Shown here one piece after another: positions 28,154 through 36,045 of a stretch of 64,000 bases of DNA; the first letter of the stretch is position 1, and each line of letters begins with the position of its first letter. The position numbers and the translations under genes are program-made. The notes beneath the pieces were generated by a model. It was not told the DNA's origin. It made no database searches and saw only the letters and a program-made list of their open reading frames with translations. The stretch is taken from the NCBI GenBank assembly GCA_016705545.1, contig JADIYA010000006.1, forward strand, positions 1-64,000. Direction: 5' to 3'. The stretch comes from Flavobacteriales bacterium. Its GTDB lineage: Bacteria; Bacteroidota; Bacteroidia; Flavobacteriales_F; PHOS-HE28.

Positions 28154-29653
28154 ATGCTGAAACGGACCCTTCCGCTGCTCGCATCCGCATTCCTGCTCAC
28201 CGCTGCGTCGGGTCAAGACAGCCCCAAACGCATCATCGAGGCCCAGATTCAGGGCCTGGCCAAAGGCGATACGGTCTTTCTGGCCAACTACTACGGCAGC
28301 AAGCTCTATTACAACGACACCGCTGTCGTGGATGCGAAGGCCAATGCCGTGTTCAAGAAGGAGAAGGGCTATCCCGCCGGCGTGTATGCCGTGGTGGTGC
28401 CAGGGCCGAAGTATTTCGAGCTGGTGGTGAACGAGCCCGTGATCAAGGTGGTCACCCACCGGAACGATCTGCTCCCGGCGCTGCAGGTGAAGCAGAGCAA
28501 GGAGAACGAGCTCTTCATCAATTACATCCGCTTCCTCAACGAGCGCCGCATCGAGGGTGACGGCCACCGTGCGCAGCTCGAGGCCGCCAAGGACGAGGCC
28601 GCCCGCGCCGAAGTGAAGGAGCGCATGACCGACCTGGACAAGCGCGTGAAGCAGTACCAGCGCGACCTGATCGCCAACAATCCGGGGACCCTTGCAGCCT
28701 CGCTGGTGAAGATGAGCATGGCCGTTGAGCTGCCCGAGCCGCGCAAATCCGATGGCAGCCTCGACAGCGCCGCCAGCTACTATCAGTACCGCGATCACTT
28801 CTGGGACAACTTCGACCTCACCGATCCGCGCATCGTGCGCGTGCCCGTTTTCGGCAACAAATTCGAAGAGTACATCACCAAGGTCATCCCGCAGGTCCCC
28901 GATACCATCAAGCGCATGGCCGATGCGTTGGTCGCGAAGTGCGGAGCCACGAAGGAGACATTCCAGTACGTGGTCCATACCCTCACGCACAAGTACGAGA
29001 CCAGCGACATCATGGGCATGGATGCCGTTTTCGTGCACATGGCGCTCACCTACTACTGCCCCAAGGACGGCAAGCCCAACCGCGCCGATTGGATGGACGC
29101 GGAGAAGCTCGAGAAGCTCTGCGAGCGCGCCCGCAAGCAAGCGCCCTTGGTGCTCGGCCGCAAGGCGCCCTACCTCTGCCTCACGGACAGCACCGAGGAG
29201 AAGTGGATCAACTATTACGACTTGCCCAACGACTATGTGGTCATCATCTTCTGGGACCCGCATTGCGGCCATTGCAAGACCGAGATGCCCGAGATCCACA
29301 AGGTGTACACCGAGAAGCTCAAGGGCATGGGCATCGAGGTCTTCGCGGTCGCCAAGGCCACTGACGAAGGGCTCTTCAAGGATTGGAAGAAGTTCATCCG
29401 CGAGAAGAACCTTGATTGGATCAATGTGGGCCTCACCAAAAACATCTTCGAAGAGGCCAAGAAGGACCCGCGCAAGTTCATCCCCAAGCACACCACGCTC
29501 GAGAGCCTCAACTACGCGGATGCCTGGGATGTGTACAGCACGCCGAAGCTCTTCGTGGTCGATAAGGACCGCCGCTTCGTGGGCAAGAGCCTCAGTGCCG
29601 AGCAGATCGCCGACCTGGTGACCCGACTGCGCGAGCGGAAAGCGAAGCCGTGA
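28154..29653 (+). CDS. Thioredoxin-like thiol-disulfide protein with DUF4369/DUF5106-type N-terminal region
   Basis: A 499-residue exported protein. Signal peptide (ending Ala-Ala-Ser-Gly-Gln), a beta-rich DUF4369-like region (about 25-130), a helical DUF5106-like middle and a C-terminal thioredoxin domain (about 335-499) with Cys371-Gly-His-Cys374 in the context Trp-Asp-Pro-His-Cys-Gly-His-Cys-Lys. The Cys-x-x-Cys pair would carry out thiol-disulfide exchange in the periplasm, as in TlpA/ResA-like proteins. The ATG at 28154 gives a clean signal peptide; open frame upstream is spurious. Confidence 0.85.
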   Translation: MLKRTLPLLASAFLLTAASGQDSPKRIIEAQIQGLAKGDTVFLANYYGSKLYYNDTAVVDAKANAVFKKEKGYPAGVYAVVVPGPKYFELVVNEPVIKVVTHRNDLLPALQVKQSKENELFINYIRFLNERRIEGDGHRAQLEAAKDEAARAEVKERMTDLDKRVKQYQRDLIANNPGTLAASLVKMSMAVELPEPRKSDGSLDSAASYYQYRDHFWDNFDLTDPRIVRVPVFGNKFEEYITKVIPQVPDTIKRMADALVAKCGATKETFQYVVHTLTHKYETSDIMGMDAVFVHMALTYYCPKDGKPNRADWMDAEKLEKLCERARKQAPLVLGRKAPYLCLTDSTEEKWINYYDLPNDYVVIIFWDPHCGHCKTEMPEIHKVYTEKLKGMGIEVFAVAKATDEGLFKDWKKFIREKNLDWINVGLTKNIFEEAKKDPRKFIPKHTTLESLNYADAWDVYSTPKLFVVDKDRRFVGKSLSAEQIADLVTRLRERKAKP

Positions 29654-29739
29654 GCATTGCCTCGCTTATCCACAGTCCGCATTTTGGACTTCGTTCATGC
29701 CTCAGCTTCGCGCACCGCTGAGTCGGTTTCCTTTGCGGC

Positions 29740-30342
29740 ATGTCGCAGCTGTTGCCCGTCATGGAGGCGTTCCACACCATTCAGGGTGAGGGTCTGTATG
29801 CTGGCCAGGCCGCGCACTTCATCAGACTGGGCGGCTGCGATGTGGGCTGCACCTGGTGCGATGTGAAGGAGAGCTGGGAAGCCGGAAGGCATCCGCTGAA
29901 GCAGGTCTATGCACTAGTGGCCGAGGCCATCGGCCAGCCGGCGCGCATCGCCGTGGTCACCGGAGGCGAGCCGCTCATGCACGACCTGGGTCCATTGACG
30001 CAAGCGCTTCGGGAAGCGGGCTTTCGCACGCACATCGAGACCAGCGGCGCGCACCCCTTCAGCGGCGCATGGCACCATGTATGCCTCAGTCCGAAGAAGT
30101 TCAAGCCAGCGCTCCCCGAGGCGTTCGAGCGCGCCGATGAGCTCAAGGTGATCGTCTTCAACAAGCACGACCTGCAATGGGCCGAAGAGCAAGCCACGAA
30201 GGCACGACCGGGGTGCGTCCTTTTCCTCCAGCCCGAATGGGACAAGCGCGATGCGATGCTGCCATTGATCGTGGAGCATGTGAAGGCACATCCGAAATGG
30301 AGAATCTCGTTGCAGGCGCACAAATACATGAATATCCCATGA
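29740..30342 (+). CDS. queE: 7-carboxy-7-deazaguanine synthase
   Basis: A 200-residue radical SAM enzyme that turns 6-carboxy-tetrahydropterin into 7-carboxy-7-deazaguanine, the step before preQ0 in queuosine synthesis. Cys33-x3-Cys37-x2-Cys40 (Gly-Cys-Asp-Val-Gly-Cys-Thr-Trp-Cys-Asp) binds the 4Fe-4S cluster; Thr-Gly-Gly-Glu-Pro is the SAM-binding GGE motif. The N-terminal Phe-His-Thr-Ile-Gln-Gly-Glu-Gly is typical of QueE. Its stop overlaps the start of the OmpA-family gene (ATGA). No other queuosine gene is nearby. Confidence 0.93.
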   Translation: MSQLLPVMEAFHTIQGEGLYAGQAAHFIRLGGCDVGCTWCDVKESWEAGRHPLKQVYALVAEAIGQPARIAVVTGGEPLMHDLGPLTQALREAGFRTHIETSGAHPFSGAWHHVCLSPKKFKPALPEAFERADELKVIVFNKHDLQWAEEQATKARPGCVLFLQPEWDKRDAMLPLIVEHVKAHPKWRISLQAHKYMNIP

Positions 30343-32330
30343 AGCAGTCGCCAGTAGGCAGTAGGCAAGGGGCAGTGAGATTGTCGTTCATGGTGGCGGC
30401 GTTCACTGCCCACTGCATACTGCCGACTGCCTACTCTCAACCCGGAGGATATTCCACGCAGGACAAGAAGGCCATCAAGCTGTACGAGAGCGGCAGCACG
30501 TGCATGCAGCAACGCAAGCTCGAATGCGCCAAGAGCGACTTCCTCAAGGCAGCGAGCGCGGATGAGCGCTTCGTGGAGCCGCGGATCATGCTCGCCGAGA
30601 TCGCCGAGAGGGAAGGCAAGGACAGCGAGGCGATCACCCGGTACCGCGAGGTGATGAGCATCGCGCCGCGCTTCTTCCCGACAGCGCAATTGCACTTGGC
30701 CGATCTCGAATTCCGCAGCGGGCAGTATGTTGAAGCGGAGAAGAATTACCAAGGCTACCTGGAGAAGGAACAGGAGCCGCAGCGCAAGGCCCGCGCGCGA
30801 CTAGGCATCGAGAACTGCGCTTTCGCGGCACGTGCCATCCAGCAACCGGTGCCCTTCGAGCCGGCGAACCTCGGCCCCGCGATCAACAGCGGCGACCCCG
30901 AATACTATCCCTGCATCACCGCCGATGATGGCACCTTGATCTTCACGCGCCGGGTGAAAGCACCGCAGATCCAGATCTATGGCATGCAAGAGGATTTCTA
31001 CATGAGCAAGCGCGGGCCTGATGGCGCATGGCAGGCGAGCAAGGCGATTCCCACGGTGAGCACCGCGGATTACAATGAAGGTGCTGGCACGCTCACGCCC
31101 GATGGCCGCTTCATCATCTTCACCAAGTGCGCCCTGGAGGATGGCAGCTATGGCGACAACCTGCGCGGACTGGGCAGCTGCGATCTCTTCATCAGCCAGC
31201 GCATCGGCGATCGATGGAGCCCAGCGCAGAATCTCGGCGCACCCGTGAACACCGCCAGCTGGGAGAGCCAACCGAGCATGGCCAGCGATGGACGCGCGCT
31301 CTACTTCGTGCGGGGACGCCGAACGGGCAACGGCGTCAGCGATATGGACATCTGGACGAGCCGCATGAGCGACGACGGCTCCTGGACGAAGCCGGAGAAG
31401 CTCGGCCCCAACGTGAACACGCCGTGGCAGGAGGAGAGCGTGCAGATCCATCCCGATGGCCGGACGCTCTACTTCAGCAGCAATGGCCATCCCGGTTTCG
31501 GCGGGCTCGACATCTATGTGAGCCGCATGCAGGACGATGGCACATGGAGCAAAGCGCTCAACCTCGGGCACCCGATCAACACCGGCGCCGATGAGAACAG
31601 CCTGCTCGTGAGCGCCAAAGGCGACATCGCCTATTTCGCCAGTGATCGCCCCGGCGGCCTTGGCGACCTCGATCTCTACAGCTTCGAGCTCTATCCGGAG
31701 GCGCGCCCGCAACCGGTCACCTACATCCGGGGTCAGGTCACCGACAGGACCAATGGCAAGCCCGTGGAAGCGGATGTCGAGCTCTTCGACCTGAGCACGG
31801 GGAACCTGGCCACGGCGGCGTACAGCGATCCGAAGACCGGCGAGTTCCTCGTGTGCCTGCCAAGCGGGAAGAGCTATGCCCTTAATGCTGGTGCCGAGGG
31901 TTATCTCTTCTTCTCGGAGAATTACGATGTGGCGGCCGCCACGCCCAAGGAGCCGATCACGCTCAACGTGCCCATGAGCCCGCTCACGAGCGGCAGCGTG
32001 ATCGCGTTGCGCAACATCTTCTTCAATACAGCCAGCTACGAATTGCTGCCCGCTTCCAACGCCGAACTGAATAAGCTGGTGAAGCTGCTGAAGTCGAATG
32101 GATCCTTGCGCATCGAGCTCGGTGGTCACACGGACAATGTCGGCAACGATGCGGCTAACCAGAAGCTGAGCGAGCAACGCGCGAACGCCGTCCGCGACTT
32201 CGTGGTGAAGCAGGGCATCGATGGAACGCGCATCACCGCCAAGGGCTATGGCGAAACGAAGCCACTTGCCACCAACGACTCTGAGGAAGGACGGGCCTTG
32301 AACAGGAGAACGGAGGTCACGGTGCTTTGA
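30339..32330 (+). CDS. OmpA-family protein with TPR and PD40 repeats
   Basis: A 663-residue envelope protein. A signal peptide is followed by TPR units (about 45-170), a PD40/WD40-like propeller (about 180-460, repeats ending Phe-Ser-Ser or Tyr-Phe-Ala-Ser-Asp), a carboxypeptidase-regulatory-like fold, and a C-terminal OmpA domain (about 550-663) with Gly-Gly-His-Thr-Asp-Asn-Val-Gly and Asn-Arg-Arg-Thr-Glu, which binds peptidoglycan. The first ATG (30339) overlaps queE; a second at 30390 gives a shorter signal peptide (646 residues). The signal-peptide codons run through an inverted 7-bp repeat array, so the start is uncertain. Confidence 0.85.
   Translation: MKQSPVGSRQGAVRLSFMVAAFTAHCILPTAYSQPGGYSTQDKKAIKLYESGSTCMQQRKLECAKSDFLKAASADERFVEPRIMLAEIAEREGKDSEAITRYREVMSIAPRFFPTAQLHLADLEFRSGQYVEAEKNYQGYLEKEQEPQRKARARLGIENCAFAARAIQQPVPFEPANLGPAINSGDPEYYPCITADDGTLIFTRRVKAPQIQIYGMQEDFYMSKRGPDGAWQASKAIPTVSTADYNEGAGTLTPDGRFIIFTKCALEDGSYGDNLRGLGSCDLFISQRIGDRWSPAQNLGAPVNTASWESQPSMASDGRALYFVRGRRTGNGVSDMDIWTSRMSDDGSWTKPEKLGPNVNTPWQEESVQIHPDGRTLYFSSNGHPGFGGLDIYVSRMQDDGTWSKALNLGHPINTGADENSLLVSAKGDIAYFASDRPGGLGDLDLYSFELYPEARPQPVTYIRGQVTDRTNGKPVEADVELFDLSTGNLATAAYSDPKTGEFLVCLPSGKSYALNAGAEGYLFFSENYDVAAATPKEPITLNVPMSPLTSGSVIALRNIFFNTASYELLPASNAELNKLVKLLKSNGSLRIELGGHTDNVGNDAANQKLSEQRANAVRDFVVKQGIDGTRITAKGYGETKPLATNDSEEGRALNRRTEVTVL
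30344..30438. repeat. Inverted array of 7-bp repeats (GGCAGTN and its complement)
   Basis: The left arm (30344-30378) is five heptamers GCAGTCG, CCAGTAG, GCAGTAG, GCAAGGG, GCAGTGA. The right arm (30404-30438) is five inverted heptamers CACTGCC, CACTGCA, TACTGCC, GACTGCC, TACTCTC. They are 25 bases apart and could pair in RNA or DNA. The array covers the first codons of the OmpA-family gene and its right arm encodes part of the signal peptide. A similar array of a different heptamer is at 63514-63618. Confidence 0.8.
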
Positions 32331-32864
32331 TCAGGCCCCTAGACGCTGGTCCAGCTCATCGGCGATGCCGCGAAGCATGGAAGCCTTCATCGGTTCTGCC
32401 TCATCGATCACGGCTTTGCGCACCCTTGCAGCACCCTGCCGTGCAGCCTTCTCGGGCCAGATCTCCTGATTCTCGATCACGGTCAGGCACTCGAAGCAGT
32501 CCTGCGCGTCACCAGCCAGAGCCAATTCGATGAAGCGATCGAGGTGCTCGCGTGCATCAAGGCCCGCGCTCCAGAACGCAGCAAGAATGGTGCGTCGGAC
32601 GGAAGAGAACTCCGGCTCGTCAAGTGCAGTGACCAAGGTGGTCACCGCGTCGGCAGTCTTCACCGTATGCAGGAGTGCGGTTATCCGCGCCTGAACAGCG
32701 GGAGAAGGATTCCGGACGAGCGCCCGCAACAAGTGCGGGATGGCCCGCGCATCTCCTTGATCCTCGATCCGCGTGAGCGCGGTGAGGGCCGTGGCGTCGT
32801 CGGGGCTGAGCAGCGCGGCGAAGGCCAGGTCCATGCGCTGCTGCTTGCTGGCGCGTTGCGTCAT
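32331..32864 (-). CDS. HEAT-repeat protein
   Basis: A 177-residue all-helical protein with repeated units such as Ala-Leu-Thr-Arg-Ile-Glu-Asp-Gln-Gly-Asp-Ala-Arg-Ala-Ile-Pro-His-Leu-Leu-Arg and the matching pairs that follow, the pattern of HEAT repeats used for protein binding. No signal peptide, so cytosolic. The ATG at 32864 is preferred to a GTG at 32876. Its stop abuts the OmpA-family stop (32330/32331). Partner unknown. Confidence 0.7.
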   Translation of the reverse strand: MTQRASKQQRMDLAFAALLSPDDATALTALTRIEDQGDARAIPHLLRALVRNPSPAVQARITALLHTVKTADAVTTLVTALDEPEFSSVRRTILAAFWSAGLDAREHLDRFIELALAGDAQDCFECLTVIENQEIWPEKAARQGAARVRKAVIDEAEPMKASMLRGIADELDQRLGA

Positions 32865-32892
32865 GCTTGTTAGCACTGGAAGATGAACAGGC

Positions 32893-33933
32893 TCAGCGCG
32901 CGGAGGTAGTGTCCTTGCCTCGCTTCATGGAAAGGTAGCTGCGGCGGCCGGGGCTGCGCTTGAACTTATAGGACACCTCGAGGTTGAAGAAGCTGATGGT
33001 ATCCAGCAGACCAGGATTGCCCCGGCGGCTGGTGCCGATCCCGATCTCGCCGTCGGTTCCCTGTCCTGTCGGATCGCTGATGTACCGCGCCATTTGCTGC
33101 CTGTTCGGATCGCCTGGATAGGCTGCATCGATCTCAGCATGCGTGGCATAGCGGTCGCTCACATCATCGATGTGGTCGCTCATGAACATCACATAACTGA
33201 ATTCGAGGCCCACGCTCATCTGCTTGGTGGCCATGTACCGCACGCCCGCGCCAATGGGCATGGCCACATGCCAGGGCGAGAGCCGGTAGCGCTTGCCGCT
33301 CTCTCCGGTGCCGATGCCGCCTTCGGTTTGCCACTCGAACAGGTCGGTCTCGTACTTGCCATCGCGCTCGATCACTTCCGCGTCAGGATTGTCCATCGGG
33401 CCGTTGCGCACGGTGCCATCGTCCCAGAAATAGTACCGGTTCTGCAGATCAGCATCGCCCCGGAAGAGATCGGCCTTCGGCCGACCGTAGTAAACGCCGA
33501 GCCCCAGGTGGAAGTACATGAAGAAGCGCTGCTGGAAGAGCGGCTGGTAGGGTTCGCGGTAGGCATTCAGCACCACGTGGCCGCTCAGGCCGAAGAGGTC
33601 ATTGCGGAAACCGATCCCGCGCTTGCGGTTGCGCAACTCGGAATAATCAAAGCCCTTGATCGGATCGGCCTCCTCGTACCCCACTCGGAACCAGCTGACG
33701 CGGGCTTCCGTGTCGATGGCGCGGGTCACATACCGCCTCTTGTTGCTGATGAAATTGCGGAAGGTCACCGAGAGCCCGGGGCGGGTGCTGTTCCATTGCA
33801 CCTGGCCGTCGATGTTGCCGAGGTCGCCATAGTAGTTGGTGATGCCGGATGCGAGGCCCACTTCGATGTGGCGCTGCGCGAGCGCGGGCGTGAGCAATAC
33901 GAGCGGAAGGAACAGGGTAATGATCCGGTTCAT
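32893..33933 (-). CDS. Outer-membrane beta-barrel protein (DUF6089-like)
   Basis: A 346-residue protein with a signal peptide (ending Ala-Leu-Ala-Gln). The mature start, Ile-Glu-Val-Gly-Leu-Ala-Ser-Gly-Ile-Thr-Asn-Tyr-Tyr-Gly-Asp-Leu, is the hallmark of Bacteroidota barrel proteins of this group. Alternating strands continue to a final Lys-Phe-Lys segment. Function unknown. A -7 element lies at 33954-33961. Confidence 0.72.
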   Translation of the reverse strand: MNRIITLFLPLVLLTPALAQRHIEVGLASGITNYYGDLGNIDGQVQWNSTRPGLSVTFRNFISNKRRYVTRAIDTEARVSWFRVGYEEADPIKGFDYSELRNRKRGIGFRNDLFGLSGHVVLNAYREPYQPLFQQRFFMYFHLGLGVYYGRPKADLFRGDADLQNRYYFWDDGTVRNGPMDNPDAEVIERDGKYETDLFEWQTEGGIGTGESGKRYRLSPWHVAMPIGAGVRYMATKQMSVGLEFSYVMFMSDHIDDVSDRYATHAEIDAAYPGDPNRQQMARYISDPTGQGTDGEIGIGTSRRGNPGLLDTISFFNLEVSYKFKRSPGRRSYLSMKRGKDTTSAR

Positions 33934-33953
33934 GGTCAGGGCCTTGGGGTTTC

Positions 33954-33961
33954 GAAAGGTA
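33954..33961 (-). promoter_or_regulatory. Bacteroidota -7 element, TACCTTTC (minus strand)
   Basis: One-mismatch match to TAnnTTTG, 20 bases before the ATG at 33933 of the barrel gene. Confidence 0.45.
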
Positions 33962-33996
33962 TGCCCTGAAGACGCGTGCCGGGCAACCGGTTGCTT

Positions 33997-34662
33997 TCAG
34001 GTGCGTTCGCCGAAGATCGCAGTGCCGATGCGCACCATGTTGCTCCCGGCCGCGAGTGCCTGTTCGAGGTCGTTGCTCATGCCCATGCTCAGCACGCTGA
34101 ATTCAGCGCCGAGCAAGGATATCAGCGTACGGTGCAAAGCGGAAAGCCCGTCGAATTCCCGCCTTGTAAGTCCCGCGTCCGTGGTATTGGTGGCCATGCC
34201 CATGAGTCCGCGCAGCCGAACTCCAGGCCATTGGCCATCCGCTTTCATTCCGGCCAAGGCTTCGGCTTCTGAAGGGGAGAGCCCGTGCTTGGTCTCCTCC
34301 TCGGCGATGTGGATCTGCAAGAGCACATCCGATTGCATTCCGGAGGCCATGGCCCGTTTGTCGATCTCATCCAGCAAGGAAGCACCATCCACCCCATGGA
34401 TCAGGTGCGCGATCGGCACGATGTGCTTGGCGTTGCTGCGCTGAAGGTGCCCGATGAAGTGCCAGCGGATATCAGCGGGGAGCTTCGGCTGTTTGGCTCG
34501 GAGTTCCTGCGTGTAATTCTCACCGAAGTCACGGTGCCCGAGGTCGTAAAGCGCTTGGATCTCTTCAATTGACCGCTTCTTGCTCACCGCCACGAGCGTG
34601 ACTCCAGCAGGAATCCCTCCTTTCACCCGCGCATAGCGCTCGGCCAAGCTGCTCCGATCCAT
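33997..34662 (-). CDS. YggS/PLPBP-family pyridoxal-phosphate homeostasis protein
   Basis: A 221-residue single-domain TIM barrel that binds PLP and helps keep its balance and amino-acid pools. Val-Ala-Val-Ser-Lys28 carries the Schiff-base lysine; Arg-Asp-Phe-Gly-Glu-Asn-Tyr and His-Phe-Ile-Gly-His-Leu-Gln are conserved family stretches; Ser-Met-Gly-Met-Ser-Asn-Asp binds phosphate. The ATG at 34662 lies one base after the DUF4159 gene, so the two are co-transcribed. No catalysis is known for the family. Confidence 0.93.
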   Translation of the reverse strand: MDRSSLAERYARVKGGIPAGVTLVAVSKKRSIEEIQALYDLGHRDFGENYTQELRAKQPKLPADIRWHFIGHLQRSNAKHIVPIAHLIHGVDGASLLDEIDKRAMASGMQSDVLLQIHIAEEETKHGLSPSEAEALAGMKADGQWPGVRLRGLMGMATNTTDAGLTRREFDGLSALHRTLISLLGAEFSVLSMGMSNDLEQALAAGSNMVRIGTAIFGERT

Positions 34663-34663
34663 T

Positions 34664-35329
34664 TCAGTCGCCTTGCCCGCTAAAGGCATAGCGGACGATG
34701 TTGGCGCCCATGCGCAAGGCCTTGGTGCGCGTGGCTTCGCTATCGCCATGAACATCCGGATCTTCCCATCCATCGCCGAGGTCGCATTCAGCATCATAGA
34801 AGCACACCAATCGGCCTTCCCAGTAAAGGCCATAGCCGCGCGGCGGCTTGCCCTCGTGCTCGTGGATCTTGGGGAGGCCTTGCGGGAAGTCATAGGCCTG
34901 ATGGTAGATGGGGTGCGAGAAAGGCAGTTCCATCAACTCGCTCTCTGGGAAGATCCGCGCCAGCATGGGCCGTACGTAGGGGTCCATGCCGTAGTTGTCG
35001 CTGATGTGCAGGAAACCGCCGCCGATCAGATAGGCGCGCAGGTTCTCGGCGTCCTTCGCGGAAACAGTCACATTGCCGTGGCCGGTCATGTGCACGAGCG
35101 GGTGGTTGAAGAGCTCAGCGCTCCCTGCCTCCACCACGGGCACATCGGGGTTGATGCCCATGCCGAGCTGCGCGTTGCAGAACTTCACGAGGTTGGGCAC
35201 CGCTGTCGGGTTCGCGTACCAGTCGCCGCCGCCAGCATACTTGAGCACCGCCAGCTTGTAAGTGCCTTGTGCCATCGCGCAAGGAGCGAGCAGCACCGGG
35301 AGAAGCAACGGAATGAGATGGCGAGTCAT
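34664..35329 (-). CDS. DUF4159 secreted protein
   Basis: A 221-residue protein with a signal peptide (ending Ala-Met-Ala-Gln). The core matches DUF4159: Gly-Gly-Gly-Asp-Trp-Tyr near the N-terminus, Gly-Gly-Gly-Phe-Leu-His-Ile-Ser-Asp-Asn-Tyr-Gly, and Phe-Ser-His-Pro-Ile-Tyr. The fold resembles class-I glutamine amidotransferase-like domains, but no activity is established. It begins 12 bases after the RsmE stop and ends 1 base before the YggS gene, forming one run of minus-strand genes. Confidence 0.85.
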   Translation of the reverse strand: MTRHLIPLLLPVLLAPCAMAQGTYKLAVLKYAGGGDWYANPTAVPNLVKFCNAQLGMGINPDVPVVEAGSAELFNHPLVHMTGHGNVTVSAKDAENLRAYLIGGGFLHISDNYGMDPYVRPMLARIFPESELMELPFSHPIYHQAYDFPQGLPKIHEHEGKPPRGYGLYWEGRLVCFYDAECDLGDGWEDPDVHGDSEATRTKALRMGANIVRYAFSGQGD

Positions 35330-35335
35330 TGGGGC

Positions 35336-35343
35336 CGAAGTTA
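35336..35343 (-). promoter_or_regulatory. Bacteroidota -7 element, TAACTTCG (minus strand)
   Basis: TAnnTTYG match ending 6 bases before the ATG at 35329; it overlaps the RsmE stop codon, so it would be an internal promoter producing a nearly leaderless DUF4159-YggS mRNA. Confidence 0.5.
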
Positions 35344-36045
35344 TCCCGACTGTCTCAGGCTCATCCAAGCGCAAGCTGCGAGAGCAGCGGTCTCGGTACG
35401 CAGCCTTGATTGGCCGAGGGTCACGGAGACGAAGCCGTTCACCAGGAGCATCCCCGTTTCAGCCGGTGCGAAATCACCTTCAGGACCGATCAACACAACG
35501 GCATGGGCAGCCGGGTCATAGGCGTCGGCGAACGGGATGCTCAGGTGATCGAGGTGGCCGAAGTAGCGCTGATCCGGAAGCTGTTCGGCGATGAGATCAG
35601 AGAGCGGTGATAGCGGGTCGATCTGCGGCAGCCAGGTACGCTGGCTCTGCTTCAGCGCACTGATCGCCACGCGTTCCATGCGGTCCACGCGCGCGCGACC
35701 ACGTTCGGTCCGCATTGTGGCCAACGGGGTGATGCGGTCCACCCCGATCTCCACCGCCTTCTCGATCAGCCACTCGAACCGGTCGGCTTGCTTGGTATGC
35801 GCCACGGCCAGGTGGATCCGCGCATTGCGCTCCGCCGGATGATCAACGGATTCAAGCACCATGGCCACGCATCGTTTGCGTGAGACATCCACAAGCTCAG
35901 CCTCGGCCCGGGTGCCGCGGCCGTTGAGCAGGCCGATGCGCTGACCAACGGCGAGCCGAAGCACTTGCGTGGCATGATGCGCCTCCTCTTCCGGCAAATT
36001 CACGAGGCCGCTCTCCATATCGGGGCAGAAGAAGAGGTGCATCAT
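35341..36045 (-). CDS. rsmE: 16S rRNA m3U1498 methyltransferase
   Basis: A 234-residue SPOUT-class methyltransferase that methylates N3 of U1498 in 16S rRNA. It has the PUA-like N-terminal part (His-His-Ala-Thr-Gln-Val-Leu-Arg), Glu-Lys-Ala-Val-Glu-Ile-Gly-Val in the middle, and the knotted C-terminal SAM site with Ile-Gly-Pro-Glu-Gly-Asp-Phe and Leu-Gly-x-Ser-x-Leu-Arg-x-Glu-Thr-Ala. Length and motifs are typical. It overlaps the upstream membrane protein gene by 4 bases. Confidence 0.95.
   Translation of the reverse strand: MMHLFFCPDMESGLVNLPEEEAHHATQVLRLAVGQRIGLLNGRGTRAEAELVDVSRKRCVAMVLESVDHPAERNARIHLAVAHTKQADRFEWLIEKAVEIGVDRITPLATMRTERGRARVDRMERVAISALKQSQRTWLPQIDPLSPLSDLIAEQLPDQRYFGHLDHLSIPFADAYDPAAHAVVLIGPEGDFAPAETGMLLVNGFVSVTLGQSRLRTETAALAACAWMSLRQSG

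Noticed and set aside
30344..30438. Possible CRISPR or tRNA-like array
   Set aside because: The units are 7 bases with no spacers, so it is not CRISPR; no cas gene is present.
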